Counted from the stretch's first letter, positions 44,372 through 54,231 are shown. The stretch is DNA of 64,000 nt from Acidimicrobiales bacterium (GCA_030830565.1 JAURMR010000035.1:124001-188000), one strand, 5' to 3'. Notes: generated from the sequence alone by a model not told the origin. Numbers and translations: made by a program.

Positions 44372-47300
44372 TCAGCGGAAATCACGCGACCGGTGACTAC
44401 CGACAACGGGGAGAACCTCAAGCTTGTCGGCCACCACGTTGATGACGCCATCGACACGTTCAAGACGACCTCGTACCAATAACGCTGGCGCGCCGCGAGC
44501 CACACGCCGATAGCGCTTCCATAAACCAGGAGAACACACCACATTGATCAGTCCGGTTTCATCTTCGAGATTCACGAAGGTGATGCCGTGAGCGGTTGAT
44601 GGTCGCTGACGGTGGGTGACAACTCCCCCAACCAACACGCGGGTATCGGTCGGAGCAGTTCGTAATTCCGTCGCAGTGAGAACGCCAAGCGACGCGAGAT
44701 GTTCGCGTTCAAACAGCGTTGGGTGGCCGTCGGGAGAGACACCAGTGGCCCAAAGATCAGCGCCAGCGAGTTCACGTGTCGACAGCCCAGGAAGCGTGGG
44801 CGCATCGGTGCCGGTGACGATCCCGGGAAGACGATCGGCACTGGTTTCAGCAACAGCACCTGCAACCCACAATGCACGACGACGATCGAGCGCCACGCCT
44901 TCACGGTCGGTGCACTTCGAAAACACTCCGGCCGTGGCGAAGGCTTCAAGCGCAGGCCGATCGATATCGACACGTTGTGCGAGATCGGTCATCGACATAT
45001 ATGGACCGTTGAGTTCGCGTTCAGCAACGATGATTTCGGCAAGTTCGTCGCTCACCGATCGGACCGATGACAGCCCAAGACGCACTGCAGGCTGAGGAAC
45101 CTCGATACCGCCAACTGGAAATGCGTCAACGGGGAACGGAACATCGGAAGCCGTCGCGACGCTTCCTTCTACCCATTCAAGCGTTGCGCCCACGCCCGAT
45201 GCCGCAAGGTCAGGAGTGCGCACCACCACGCCATGGCGACGAGCGTCGGCTACCAGTGTGTGGGGAGAATAAAACCCCATAGGTTGCGCGTTCAACAGAC
45301 CTGCGCAAAACGCAGCCGGGAAATAGCGCTTGAGGTACGAACTCGAATAGACGAGATAGGCAAATGACACCGAATGACTTTCGGGGAAACCAAAATTCGC
45401 GAATGCCGCGAGTTTGTCGAAAATCTGAGTGGCGATATCGCTGGTGATGCCACGTTCGGCCATACCTTCAAACAATCGACCACGTAACCGTTCCATACGT
45501 TCTGAACTTCGCTTCGAGCCCATGGCTTGACGCAATTGGTCGGCCTCGCCCGGACTGAAACCGGCAACATCGATCGCCATCTGCATGAGCTGTTCTTGGA
45601 ACAGCGGAATGCCCAAAGTTTTGGCCAACGATGGTTCAAGTAATGGATGCAAATAGGTGACCTTCTCAAGACCATTGCGCCGCCGGATATACGGGTGCAC
45701 CGAATTACCTTGGATAGGGCCAGGACGAATGAGCGCAACTTCAACCACAAGGTCGTAGAACTTGCGCGGTTTGAGCCGAGGCAACGTGGCCATTTGCGCG
45801 CGACTCTCGACCTGAAACACCCCAACGGAATCGGCACTACACAACATGTCGTAAACAGCATCGTCCTGCGGAACCTCGGCGATGTCGATAGCGAACCCGT
45901 AGGCCTCGGCAATTGCATCGACCGTGTTATGCAACGCAGTGAGCATGCCGAGACCAAGAAGATCGAACTTCACCAAGCCAGCTGCAGCGCAATCATCCTT
46001 ATCCCATTGCAAAACGCTGCGATTCTCTCGACGAGCCCATTCCACCGGGCACACTTCGATGATGGGACGATCGCAGAGCACCATGCCGCCGGAGTGAATG
46101 CCGAGATGGCGCGGTGCGTGTTCGATCTGCGCGGCCAACTCGACTACCGCAGGAGGAATGGCATCGGAATCAGGTTCGGGTACGACAGTGTCGGCATTGT
46201 CTTCGAGTTGCGTGATGAGTGAGCCCCAACGATCGACATTCTTTGCCCATGCATCGGCTTGACCGGGTGCATAACCAAGCGCACTGGCCATATCGCGCAC
46301 CGCCGAACGCGGTCGATAGGTAATGACATTCGCGACCTGTGCGGCGTAATGACGACCATGGCGCTGGTACACGTACTGAATGACTTCTTCGCGCCGACCA
46401 GATTCGATATCGATATCGATATCGGGCGGGCCGTCACGCTCGGGTGAAAGAAAGCGTTCGAATAACAGCCCCAACTCGATGGCATCGGCTTTGGTGACAC
46501 CCAACGCGAAACACACCGCCGAGTTCGCAGCCGAACCCCGACCTTGGCAGTAGATGTCGTTACGCCGGCAGAAATCGACGAGGTCATGAACGATGAGGAA
46601 GTAACCGGGAAAACCGAGTTGTTCAATGATGGCCAGTTCGTGATCGATCTGTGCCCATGCGCCGGCAACTCGTTCACGGTGACGAGGCCCATAGCGGCGT
46701 TCGGCTCCGCGTTCGGTCAGACGACGCAGGTACCCCATTTCATCGAGCCCATCGGGGCAAGGAAAAGGCGGAAGGTTGGGCGCAACGAGTTTCAGATCGA
46801 ATGCGCAGGACCGACCTAGCTCCCCCGCTCGTTCGACCACACCGGGATAACGCGCAAATCGACGAGATTGTTCGAGACCGGAACGTAAATGTGCACCGGC
46901 AGCAGCGGGCAACCAGCCGTCGATCTCATCGAGGCTGCGTCGCGAACGAACCGCGGCGAGCGCAGTGGCGAGTGGACGCTCTGATGGCGTTGCGTAATGC
47001 GCGTTTGTTGTTGCAACAAGATCAATATCAGCGCGCAACGCAAGTTGCATGAGTGCATCGTTGCGCACCGAATCAAGCGGATGACCGTGATCCCACAATT
47101 CGACCGCGAGATTGTCGCGGCCAAACGTGTTGACCAACAACGAAAGTTGATCGGCAGCAGCTGAGGGGCCATGACGTTCAAGCGCAGAGGTAACCGCGCC
47201 TTTGCGACAACCAGTGAGCACAAGCCAATGGTTGCGATCGGCCACTGGTGCAGCGGTGCCACCCAGTGCACAAAGTTCCGCCAACGACGCGCGCGGCGCA

Positions 47301-47659
47301 CCCTTCTCGCCGCGCAATTGCGCTTCGCTCAGTGCCCGCGCCAGCAACGCATAGCCGCGGGGATCACGAGCGAGAACGATGAGATGGGATTCACCAGTTG
47401 CTGCACCTGGGTCGGGTTCGCCCACTGGCGGCGCGGTGCGCCCCAAGGTGAGTTCGGCTCCGAAAATGGTAGGTAGGCCAACGGCCCGAGCCGCCTCGGC
47501 AAAGCGAACCACGCCATAAAACCCGTTGTGATCGGTGAGGGCGAGCGCGCTCAGTTCCAGCCGCATTGCCTCGGCGGCCAGCGCTTCGGGTGTGCTGGCA
47601 CCGTCGAGGAAACTGAACTGAGAATGGCAATGCAGTTCTGCATAGGACTCCGACCCCAT
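44372..47659 (-). CDS. dnaE2: Error-prone DNA polymerase DnaE2
   Basis: 1095 aa C-family polymerase alpha. The N-terminal PHP domain begins AELHCHSQFSFLDG. The palm has GPPDIDIDIESGRREEVI with catalytic Asp residues. A C-terminal OB fold contains ITFVNLEDETGLINVV. With ImuA' and ImuB it performs damage-induced translesion synthesis and mutagenesis. ATG 47659 is chosen over earlier in-frame starts because those lie within the LexA box. A promoter with a LexA box in its spacer precedes it, giving a leaderless mRNA. Confidence 0.93.
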   Translation of the reverse strand: MGSESYAELHCHSQFSFLDGASTPEALAAEAMRLELSALALTDHNGFYGVVRFAEAARAVGLPTIFGAELTLGRTAPPVGEPDPGAATGESHLIVLARDPRGYALLARALSEAQLRGEKGAPRASLAELCALGGTAAPVADRNHWLVLTGCRKGAVTSALERHGPSAAADQLSLLVNTFGRDNLAVELWDHGHPLDSVRNDALMQLALRADIDLVATTNAHYATPSERPLATALAAVRSRRSLDEIDGWLPAAAGAHLRSGLEQSRRFARYPGVVERAGELGRSCAFDLKLVAPNLPPFPCPDGLDEMGYLRRLTERGAERRYGPRHRERVAGAWAQIDHELAIIEQLGFPGYFLIVHDLVDFCRRNDIYCQGRGSAANSAVCFALGVTKADAIELGLLFERFLSPERDGPPDIDIDIESGRREEVIQYVYQRHGRHYAAQVANVITYRPRSAVRDMASALGYAPGQADAWAKNVDRWGSLITQLEDNADTVVPEPDSDAIPPAVVELAAQIEHAPRHLGIHSGGMVLCDRPIIEVCPVEWARRENRSVLQWDKDDCAAAGLVKFDLLGLGMLTALHNTVDAIAEAYGFAIDIAEVPQDDAVYDMLCSADSVGVFQVESRAQMATLPRLKPRKFYDLVVEVALIRPGPIQGNSVHPYIRRRNGLEKVTYLHPLLEPSLAKTLGIPLFQEQLMQMAIDVAGFSPGEADQLRQAMGSKRSSERMERLRGRLFEGMAERGITSDIATQIFDKLAAFANFGFPESHSVSFAYLVYSSSYLKRYFPAAFCAGLLNAQPMGFYSPHTLVADARRHGVVVRTPDLAASGVGATLEWVEGSVATASDVPFPVDAFPVGGIEVPQPAVRLGLSSVRSVSDELAEIIVAERELNGPYMSMTDLAQRVDIDRPALEAFATAGVFSKCTDREGVALDRRRALWVAGAVAETSADRLPGIVTGTDAPTLPGLSTRELAGADLWATGVSPDGHPTLFEREHLASLGVLTATELRTAPTDTRVLVGGVVTHRQRPSTAHGITFVNLEDETGLINVVCSPGLWKRYRRVARGAPALLVRGRLERVDGVINVVADKLEVLPVVGSHRSRDFR

Positions 47660-47665
47660 GGGTTC

Positions 47666-47695
47666 ATTGTATCGAACATATGTTCGATACAGCAA
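47666..47695 (-). promoter_or_regulatory. SOS promoter of dnaE2: -35, LexA box in spacer, -10
   Basis: On the minus strand TTGCTG (plus 47690-47695) and TACAAT (47666-47671) are separated by 18 bp. The spacer contains TCGAACATATGTTCGA (47672-47687), a perfect actinobacterial SOS box that extends to a 24-bp perfect palindrome (47668-47691). Six nt separate the -10 from ATG 47659, so the transcript starts at or next to the start codon. LexA bound here would block RNA polymerase. Confidence 0.88.
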
Positions 47696-47778
47696 GCGGT
47701 CCCTTCCCTTTGCAGTTTCTCAGTTCTACGATCCCGAAACCGATGGCGGGGGCCATCGCCATACAGGGGGTGGGACCC

Positions 47779-48900
47779 ATGTCCACGACCGAACTTGACG
47801 CGCTACGTCGAGAGATCGCCGAACTACGCGGCGAACTCCGCGACCTGCAACGACTGAATGCACCAAAGCGCGTGCCGTTGTCTGAGCGTCAGGCCACCAA
47901 CCCTGAGCACGCTCCAGCCGAGCCCACGCCACAGGTCATCTCGAGGCGGCACGCATTACGCACTGCGGGCGCGGTGACCGCAGGCGCAGTTGCCGGTGGC
48001 CTTGCCACTATTGCGACAGCGGCACCAGCCGCCGCAACTCCGGGATCATTCAGCGGCGACCCTGTTGCCCTTCAGGCCGATGCGCAAAATGGCACGGGCC
48101 TTGTGGCGACATCAATTGCTGGTTCGGCGATCGTTGCGACAACTTCAGCGGCGAACAATCCAGCAATCGATGCGCAGAACCCCAATTCCTGCGGCGTTGC
48201 TGGCCAGGGAGCGATCGGTGTCTTTGGTGAGGCCATGCCCGGCGGAACAATCGGCGTTCTCGGAACCGCTGGGGCGACCGTCAGTGGAACAGGCGGGAAA
48301 TTCACTGGACCAACTGGCGCAACCGTCTGGGGAACTGACGTCACAGTCCAATTTCAGCCAAGCAATAACCCTGCGCCGGTAGCAAGTTCCGCTGCACACA
48401 ACCAAGGCGCGCTCATTGTCGATAACGCCGGTGCGCTTTGGTACTGCGTCACCAGCGGAACCCCGGGAACATGGCGACAACTCTCCGGTGCAACCACTGC
48501 CGGGGCCTATCACCCCGTCACCCCCGGACGTGTCTATGACAGCCGCTGCGCGCAACCGTCACCGGGAGCAATTTCCTCAGGCAGCATCCGGCTCCTTTCC
48601 GTTGCCGCGCAACGCAACATCACCACCGGTGCAGTCACAAATCCGAACTTCATTCCCGCAAATGCAACTGCGGTCTTCGCGAATGTCGCAGTCGTCAACA
48701 CCGTCGATGCCGGCTACCTCACCATCAATCCCGGCGGTGTCACCACGATCAGCGCATCGACCATCAACTGGGGAACAAGCAATCAGACACAGTCGAATGG
48801 TGTGAGCCTCACGCTTGATAACGCCCGACAAGTCACCGTGATCGCGGGTGGCCCGGGCGCCACTGATTTCCTCATTGACGTCTTCGGGTACTGGCTGTAG
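47779..48900 (+). CDS. Surface protein: N-terminal coiled coil, internal Tat-like motif, C-terminal beta module (twin)
   Basis: 373 aa, same architecture as 32752-34074. A coiled coil at 4-27 (ELDALRREIAELRGELRDLQ) is followed by a Pro-rich linker, SRRHALRTAG (55-64) and an Ala/Gly/Thr-rich hydrophobic stretch ending APAAA. Gly-rich short repeats and a C-terminal module beginning VTPGRVYDSR and ending LIDVFGYWL follow. ATG 47779 has a GGGGGTGGG Shine-Dalgarno. The 5' region (47741-47758) forms a 7-bp hairpin. It converges on the subtilase with a 15-bp gap. Function unknown. Confidence 0.72.
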   Translation: MSTTELDALRREIAELRGELRDLQRLNAPKRVPLSERQATNPEHAPAEPTPQVISRRHALRTAGAVTAGAVAGGLATIATAAPAAATPGSFSGDPVALQADAQNGTGLVATSIAGSAIVATTSAANNPAIDAQNPNSCGVAGQGAIGVFGEAMPGGTIGVLGTAGATVSGTGGKFTGPTGATVWGTDVTVQFQPSNNPAPVASSAAHNQGALIVDNAGALWYCVTSGTPGTWRQLSGATTAGAYHPVTPGRVYDSRCAQPSPGAISSGSIRLLSVAAQRNITTGAVTNPNFIPANATAVFANVAVVNTVDAGYLTINPGGVTTISASTINWGTSNQTQSNGVSLTLDNARQVTVIAGGPGATDFLIDVFGYWL

Positions 48901-48915
48901 CGAGCGATCGGTTTC

Positions 48916-51888
48916 CTAGTTAGGGAACCAGCCGACAACGTCGACCAAGACCGGCGTGAATCCATCGCGGTTATAGAGCGTGATCTTGCCGCCTGTTCCA
49001 AGTTTCACGATCACCATGTTTGGAATCGTCTGACCAGCGACGAAGTTCAGATTCGACGCGGTTGGTTGCGCGGCTCCGAACGGATACACGGTGAGATAGT
49101 TACTTGCAGTTGAACCAACAACTGTGACGTTCAAGGCGACTGAACCGACTCCCGAAGACGGAATGGATCCTCGCCCAGTGATCTGCAGTGGATAGGCCTC
49201 CGCCGGCTCCAAAGGCCCGACGGCTTGGTATTGCCCATCGATAGTGACGCAAATAAAACAATTGCGCGTATCAAGGAAACGCTGCGGGACAATCGCCGTG
49301 TACTCAGAGACCGAAGGGAACCAACCAACTACGTCGACCAACACCTGCGTCGAAAGTGAATTGTTGAAGAGTGCGATCTTGCCGTCGTTGCCGACTTTCG
49401 CGATGACCATGTTGGCAATGGTTTGCCCGGCAGCAAAGTTCAGGTTCGACGCAGTGGGTTGAGGCGCCCCACTTGGGTAGACAGTCAAATAATTCGCCGA
49501 TGTTGGCGCTGTCACCGTGACATTGAGCGCAACCGCCCCAACCCCCGATGCTGGGATTGTTCCGCGACCAACGACGGGAAGCAGCATTGTTTGTTGCTGC
49601 ACCAATGGGCCGACGCCTTGGTAAAGCCCGTCAATCGTTGAGCCGCCACCCTCCGCGTTTGATCTGGTGTCTAACAATCGCTGGGGATCAGCGCCGGCGT
49701 AATCAGAACCGTCAGGGAACCATCCCACGACATCAACGATCACCTGCGTAGAGCCGCCTTCATTGAAGATCGCGATCCTTCCGTCGTTGCCGACCTTCAC
49801 AATCGCCATATTCGGAATCGTCTGGCCCGCGGTGAAGTTGATGTTGGATGCATTCGGCTTCGCTGTTCCGCTTGGATACACCGTGAGGTAGTTCGAATCT
49901 GTCGGCGCGACAACCGTGACATTCACTGCAACTGCATCCACGCCCGAACTTGGAATTCCGCCCCGACCTTCGACATCAAGTGTCCGAACATTCGCGAGTC
50001 CTGCGCCTACTGCGCCGCAACCCAAATCGTTCCCGTCAAACGTGCGAGCGCCGGAGGCAACCGAACGAGTGTCGAGAAATCGAGTCGGAACCAACGGAAC
50101 GTAGTCGGTCGGCACTGGCGCCACGTTCGGCATCGCAATTGTTGCCGATGGCGCTCCCGGGCCAATTCCTGAAGTCCCTGTTGCCTTGACGGTCACGACA
50201 TAGGACTTCGTCGGATCAAGTCCGGTCACCGTGCAGGAGAGTCCCGCGGTCGTACAAAACTGACCGCCGGGCAGTGCAGTTGCGGTGTAACTGGTGATGC
50301 TTCCCGAACCGGGCGAGGCGGCAGTCCACGACATTGCAATCTGAGTTCCCGACGCGACGCCCGCCACTGATCCGGGCGCGCGCGGTAGTCCACTGATCGC
50401 AGCTGCAAGTTTCACACTCGGCGTGGTGAAGCCCGCAACAGGACCACCCGAATTTTCTAGCAGCGAAACCGTCGCACCCACCGATGCCTGGCGCAGGATC
50501 GCTATCGAACCGGACACCGCTGGTGTGGCCATTGACGTACCTGACATCGTCAGTGTTCCGTCGCAAGGAACTGAAGACGTCAGCGTGCCAGGAGCAAAGA
50601 CATTCACTTGTGGGCCAATGTTCGCATAGGAGGCACGCACGTCTGCGCTCGATCCGCTGGTGAGCGCAGACACTGCCACCACATTCGACAGACATGCAGG
50701 TGCCGACACTCCGGTCGTTCGCGACTCGTTACCGGATGCAACCACCGTCACAATGCCGACATTGAGCAACTGCTGCACTTTGCTTTTCGTACTTGCTTCA
50801 CTGAGATCGCAAAATCCCGTGTACAGCTGACCATCGCCAAGACTGAGATTGACCGCAGTCAGCCCGGGATACTCCGCGCGATGATTGAAGAGCCACTGAA
50901 GGGCATCGTCGATATCACCGGTATTCGCGCTGATTCTGTTGGTTGAATACTTGTAGGAAAACACCTGCACCGAAATGAGTGAGGCTTGCGGCGCGATGCC
51001 CGAGTTACCCGTTCCGTTTCCCCCAACGGCAATGCCGGCAACGTGCGTTCCGTGAATACATTCCTTTTGGCCTTGCGTCACGATGTCAACCGGACACGGC
51101 GCACCGGCCCCAACACGCGAAGGCTCGCTCGGATCCATTGATCCGCCCGGACATGGCGAGGTGTATGCCGGGTTTGAAGCGAAACAGGCTTCACCGACTG
51201 TTTTCTGGACAGTGCCATTCATCAAGAACGGGTGATCGGTCTGGACTCCTGTGTCAAGAACAGCAATTGTCGTTCCTGATCCCTTGAAACCAGAGGCCCA
51301 CGCACCGACTGTTGGTGTACTCGCACCCATCGTGTCGAGGTTCGCGTCGATGCCAAGTTCACTCGTCGACAATTCCGTGCTCGACACCTCGGCCGGAAAG
51401 AACTCATGCAACGCAGATTGCACACGCTGAATACCTGCAAGTCGTTCAAGAACCGCTAACGCATTCGCATCAATGACCAAGTTCGCAACTGGATCAGTTG
51501 GCGTTTCCCCGGCAACAGACCAACTCCCCACCGGCAACGACGCGGTGATCGAATCGATGCCCGCTTGCACCTGCGCGCGCATCTCATCATCAGTTCCTGA
51601 AACCTGCGCATCGAAGACGACGAGAACTTCGGTCTCGCCTGTCGCCGCAATTGCTGCCTCAACTTCCGGAGCCACGCGCTCGGCGGGCATCACCGTTGGT
51701 TCTGGATCAGTTGGCGCGAGCGATGCGTCGGCCTCGGTGGTTGTGGTCGTGGGGTTCCCGGCTGCAACCGGACTATCAGAGGCTGTCGACCGATGAGTTG
51801 ATTGAGTAGCGAACCAGATTCCGCCGCCCACAAGAAGGACAAGCAGCGCCACGCAAAGGGCGAATACTCGACGACGGCGTGGGGACAT
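48916..51888 (-). CDS. Secreted S8 (subtilisin-like) serine peptidase with three C-terminal DTR modules
   Basis: 990 aa. An N-terminal membrane/signal helix (8-27) and Thr-rich linker lead to an I9-like propeptide region. The catalytic triad is Asp212 (VLDTG), His279 (HGTHVAG) and Ser452 (GTSMATPAVSG), with Asn387 (ASGNE) for the oxyanion. A fibronectin-type-III-like domain (about 500-590) precedes three repeats of a ~125-residue module starting near PTRFLDTR, PQRLLDTR and PQRFLDTR. The protein ends exactly at the last module (VDVVGWFPN). It acts outside the cell. The module is shared with the two surface proteins. Confidence 0.88.
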   Translation of the reverse strand: MSPRRRRVFALCVALLVLLVGGGIWFATQSTHRSTASDSPVAAGNPTTTTTEADASLAPTDPEPTVMPAERVAPEVEAAIAATGETEVLVVFDAQVSGTDDEMRAQVQAGIDSITASLPVGSWSVAGETPTDPVANLVIDANALAVLERLAGIQRVQSALHEFFPAEVSSTELSTSELGIDANLDTMGASTPTVGAWASGFKGSGTTIAVLDTGVQTDHPFLMNGTVQKTVGEACFASNPAYTSPCPGGSMDPSEPSRVGAGAPCPVDIVTQGQKECIHGTHVAGIAVGGNGTGNSGIAPQASLISVQVFSYKYSTNRISANTGDIDDALQWLFNHRAEYPGLTAVNLSLGDGQLYTGFCDLSEASTKSKVQQLLNVGIVTVVASGNESRTTGVSAPACLSNVVAVSALTSGSSADVRASYANIGPQVNVFAPGTLTSSVPCDGTLTMSGTSMATPAVSGSIAILRQASVGATVSLLENSGGPVAGFTTPSVKLAAAISGLPRAPGSVAGVASGTQIAMSWTAASPGSGSITSYTATALPGGQFCTTAGLSCTVTGLDPTKSYVVTVKATGTSGIGPGAPSATIAMPNVAPVPTDYVPLVPTRFLDTRSVASGARTFDGNDLGCGAVGAGLANVRTLDVEGRGGIPSSGVDAVAVNVTVVAPTDSNYLTVYPSGTAKPNASNINFTAGQTIPNMAIVKVGNDGRIAIFNEGGSTQVIVDVVGWFPDGSDYAGADPQRLLDTRSNAEGGGSTIDGLYQGVGPLVQQQTMLLPVVGRGTIPASGVGAVALNVTVTAPTSANYLTVYPSGAPQPTASNLNFAAGQTIANMVIAKVGNDGKIALFNNSLSTQVLVDVVGWFPSVSEYTAIVPQRFLDTRNCFICVTIDGQYQAVGPLEPAEAYPLQITGRGSIPSSGVGSVALNVTVVGSTASNYLTVYPFGAAQPTASNLNFVAGQTIPNMVIVKLGTGGKITLYNRDGFTPVLVDVVGWFPN

Positions 51889-52032
51889 TGGGGACTCTGA
51901 TCGAAACGGGGCGGAAACTGATTCGGGAAGCCAGCCGCGCCGTCTCCCCGTCGGTAATCGTTGAGGTCGACTCAGACGTTACGCCACATCTGTCCTTCGA
52001 CAGGTTCGGGCACATCGAAACGCGCTGCGGCC

Positions 52033-52569
52033 TCAGGGCTCAGTGGTTTCGACCGCATTCAATGCATCAAGCAACGGCTTCACATGCGAGCCCAGATAGG
52101 TGCCTTCAAACTCCCACTTCTCTGATGCAGAGGCGTGGAGCACCTCAAAGGTGCGCACGGTCGCCCGCACATGCACCTCGACCTCGATCTCGGCCCGAGG
52201 AAGAGCAAAGAGCACCTCGCCGGCGGTGCGATGCATGGCCTTATGACCGACATGCCAGGCGTAGATGTTCGTCTCCGACACAGCGATCAGGGAGAAATAG
52301 GGAGCCTGATGAATGACCATGCCGTCATCAGTTCGGGTGACGAGGCCACCGCTGTTGTGGCCCTTCTTGTAACCGATGGCGGTGCCAGCGATGCTGAAAA
52401 CGGCTCCGGCAAGGCCACCGCCGACCATGTCACTCGCCATGTCGCCGGCCTGCATCCCCACCATCGTTCCGCCCGATGTTCCGCGGGCTTGGAACCATGC
52501 GGCAGCGATGATCGTGTCGGAACTCCCGACCGCCTTCTGTGCGATTGCTACGACGTTTTCTTCACTCAT
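52033..52569 (-). CDS. Hypothetical protein with glycine-zipper-like segment
   Basis: 178 aa from ATG 52569 (GGGGGCTGGA Shine-Dalgarno). The middle has a Gly/Ala-rich run (GTSGGTMVGMQAGDMASDMVG then GGGLAGAVFSIAGTAIGYKK), similar to glycine zippers that pack in membranes. The C-terminal half is beta-like (EIEVEVHVRATVRTFEV) and ends LKPLLDALNAVE-like. I do not recognise a family. It sits between the subtilase and imuB on the same strand; a shared transcript is not clear. Confidence 0.65.
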   Translation of the reverse strand: MSEENVVAIAQKAVGSSDTIIAAAWFQARGTSGGTMVGMQAGDMASDMVGGGLAGAVFSIAGTAIGYKKGHNSGGLVTRTDDGMVIHQAPYFSLIAVSETNIYAWHVGHKAMHRTAGEVLFALPRAEIEVEVHVRATVRTFEVLHASASEKWEFEGTYLGSHVKPLLDALNAVETTEP

Positions 52570-52623
52570 TCCAGCCCCCAGTGTTGTGATCGGTAGATCG
52601 TCGCACATCCGCAAGGACTCGCG

Positions 52624-54204
52624 TCAGTCATAGATCGCTTCAACTGACCACCGTCCCTGTTCAATCTGCACAAGAAGTGCCCGCCCATCAGACAACGACA
52701 ACTGCAGACGTGCTCGGCGACGATGCGTGAGTTGATCCCACCATCGCTCATCACACGGCCATGGCCCCGCCCATCCGAGGATTGAGATTCCGCCTCGTGA
52801 CGTGCCATCAAAACTCACCCGCGAGGGTTCAGCGCTCAATGTTCCCCGCCCGCTCACCCACACCGGAACACCCATCGCATCGAACACATCGATAGGCATG
52901 ACATCGACCGGAAGCAACGTGGGCAATGGCGAAGGAACTCGACCAGGCCACGGCGCATCCGCCACAGCTTTGCGACCTTGATTGCGTTCGCCATCGACAC
53001 CGATGAATGGCGCGCGCACCACAACATCGGCTGGTCCCCGACCACCCCGTTGTTCGGGAACCGTTACTGCAGCAACGCCCAACATCCCCTGGACACGCGC
53101 CAACGCTCGACCGGCACGTTCATCAGCTTCGGTCTCGCCGCCCCAGAATCCTTGCTGTCGACCACGAGCAGGCATGACTTCATCGGGAACAAGTAACAAC
53201 CTCGAAACCCCACCGCTCGGACGTTGCGCACTTGGCCCGTTCAACCATCCATCGAGTTGCCAACGAACTCGATCAACGATTCCTGTTGACGACAAGGCAC
53301 CTTCATGACGCCATATGCGTTCAAGCCGTTCACCCGCATCGGTCTCAATGACGACAAGGAGCCGAGTACATGCCAACCCTTCGGCGGAGAGTTGTTGATG
53401 TACGTCGTCAGCTACTGCACGCGCCGCAAACGCAGCAGTGTCAACACGTTCAGCGGGCGGATCAAGAACCGACACAACATCGAATGAACGCGGCGGAGGT
53501 CCAACCGAAGGCGGGTGATCGTCGAGACCACGGGCAAGCCGGTGAAGGAAACGCCCTTCCGCACCAAAGCGGGCAACAACATCATCAACGTTGAGCGAAG
53601 CGAAATCTCCAAGTCGACGCAATCCAAGCCGATGGAGCACATCAGCAAGTTCGGGGCGACCCAGCACGCTGACGGAAAAGGGTGCGAGGAATTTCGCCGA
53701 TTCTCCCGACGCGATCACGCGCACATGATCAGGCTCTCGAAGAGCGAGTTCCGCAGCACGAGTTGCGGCAAAGGGACCATCAGCGACACCAACACCAACA
53801 GCATCGAACCAACCCGAAGAGCCCAATGCATCGTCAATGTCCGCGGCCACCAACTTCGCTAACGCTTCATCCCCACCGAAATAGCGAGATGGCCCAAGGG
53901 TCGGAAACGCAAGCGATCCAGGAGAAGACAACTCCACCCTTGGAGTGAACCGATCAACAAGTGCAGCGATCGACGCGAATACTCGGGCATCGCGATCAGG
54001 GTCTGGGTCAACAATGTGCAGCCCCGGACAACGACGCTGTGCATCGCGACGACGAAGCCCAACCTCCACCCCTTCCGCTCGCGCTGCTGGAGAAGTTGCC
54101 GTCACTCTGTTTGCAGCAATCACCGCAACGGCGTCATCGGCCGATGCTGCTGTTGCAATGATCGGCCAGTCTGGGCACAACACGATCAAGGTCCGCACGT
54201 TCAT
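52624..54204 (-). CDS. imuB: ImuB: Y-family polymerase-like mutasome scaffold
   Basis: 526 aa. The N-terminus LIVLCPDWPIIATAAS is the ImuB-type start. The DinB-like core retains the fold (VDRFTPRVELSSPGSLAFPTLGP), but the SIDE-like catalytic carboxylates of Y-family polymerases are replaced, so it should be catalytically inactive. ImuB links DnaE2 and ImuA' to the beta clamp. A clear clamp motif was not found by eye. It is 27 bp after imuA', sharing its LexA-controlled promoter. Confidence 0.9.
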   Translation of the reverse strand: MNVRTLIVLCPDWPIIATAASADDAVAVIAANRVTATSPAARAEGVEVGLRRRDAQRRCPGLHIVDPDPDRDARVFASIAALVDRFTPRVELSSPGSLAFPTLGPSRYFGGDEALAKLVAADIDDALGSSGWFDAVGVGVADGPFAATRAAELALREPDHVRVIASGESAKFLAPFSVSVLGRPELADVLHRLGLRRLGDFASLNVDDVVARFGAEGRFLHRLARGLDDHPPSVGPPPRSFDVVSVLDPPAERVDTAAFAARAVADDVHQQLSAEGLACTRLLVVIETDAGERLERIWRHEGALSSTGIVDRVRWQLDGWLNGPSAQRPSGGVSRLLLVPDEVMPARGRQQGFWGGETEADERAGRALARVQGMLGVAAVTVPEQRGGRGPADVVVRAPFIGVDGERNQGRKAVADAPWPGRVPSPLPTLLPVDVMPIDVFDAMGVPVWVSGRGTLSAEPSRVSFDGTSRGGISILGWAGPWPCDERWWDQLTHRRRARLQLSLSDGRALLVQIEQGRWSVEAIYD

Positions 54205-54231
54205 CGCGTCACCATTTCAACGACTAAACGG

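Noticed and set aside
51985..52010. Short TTCGACAGG-type repeat-like fragment upstream of the subtilase
   Set aside because: Only one short imperfect copy was seen, so it cannot be called a dispersed repeat.
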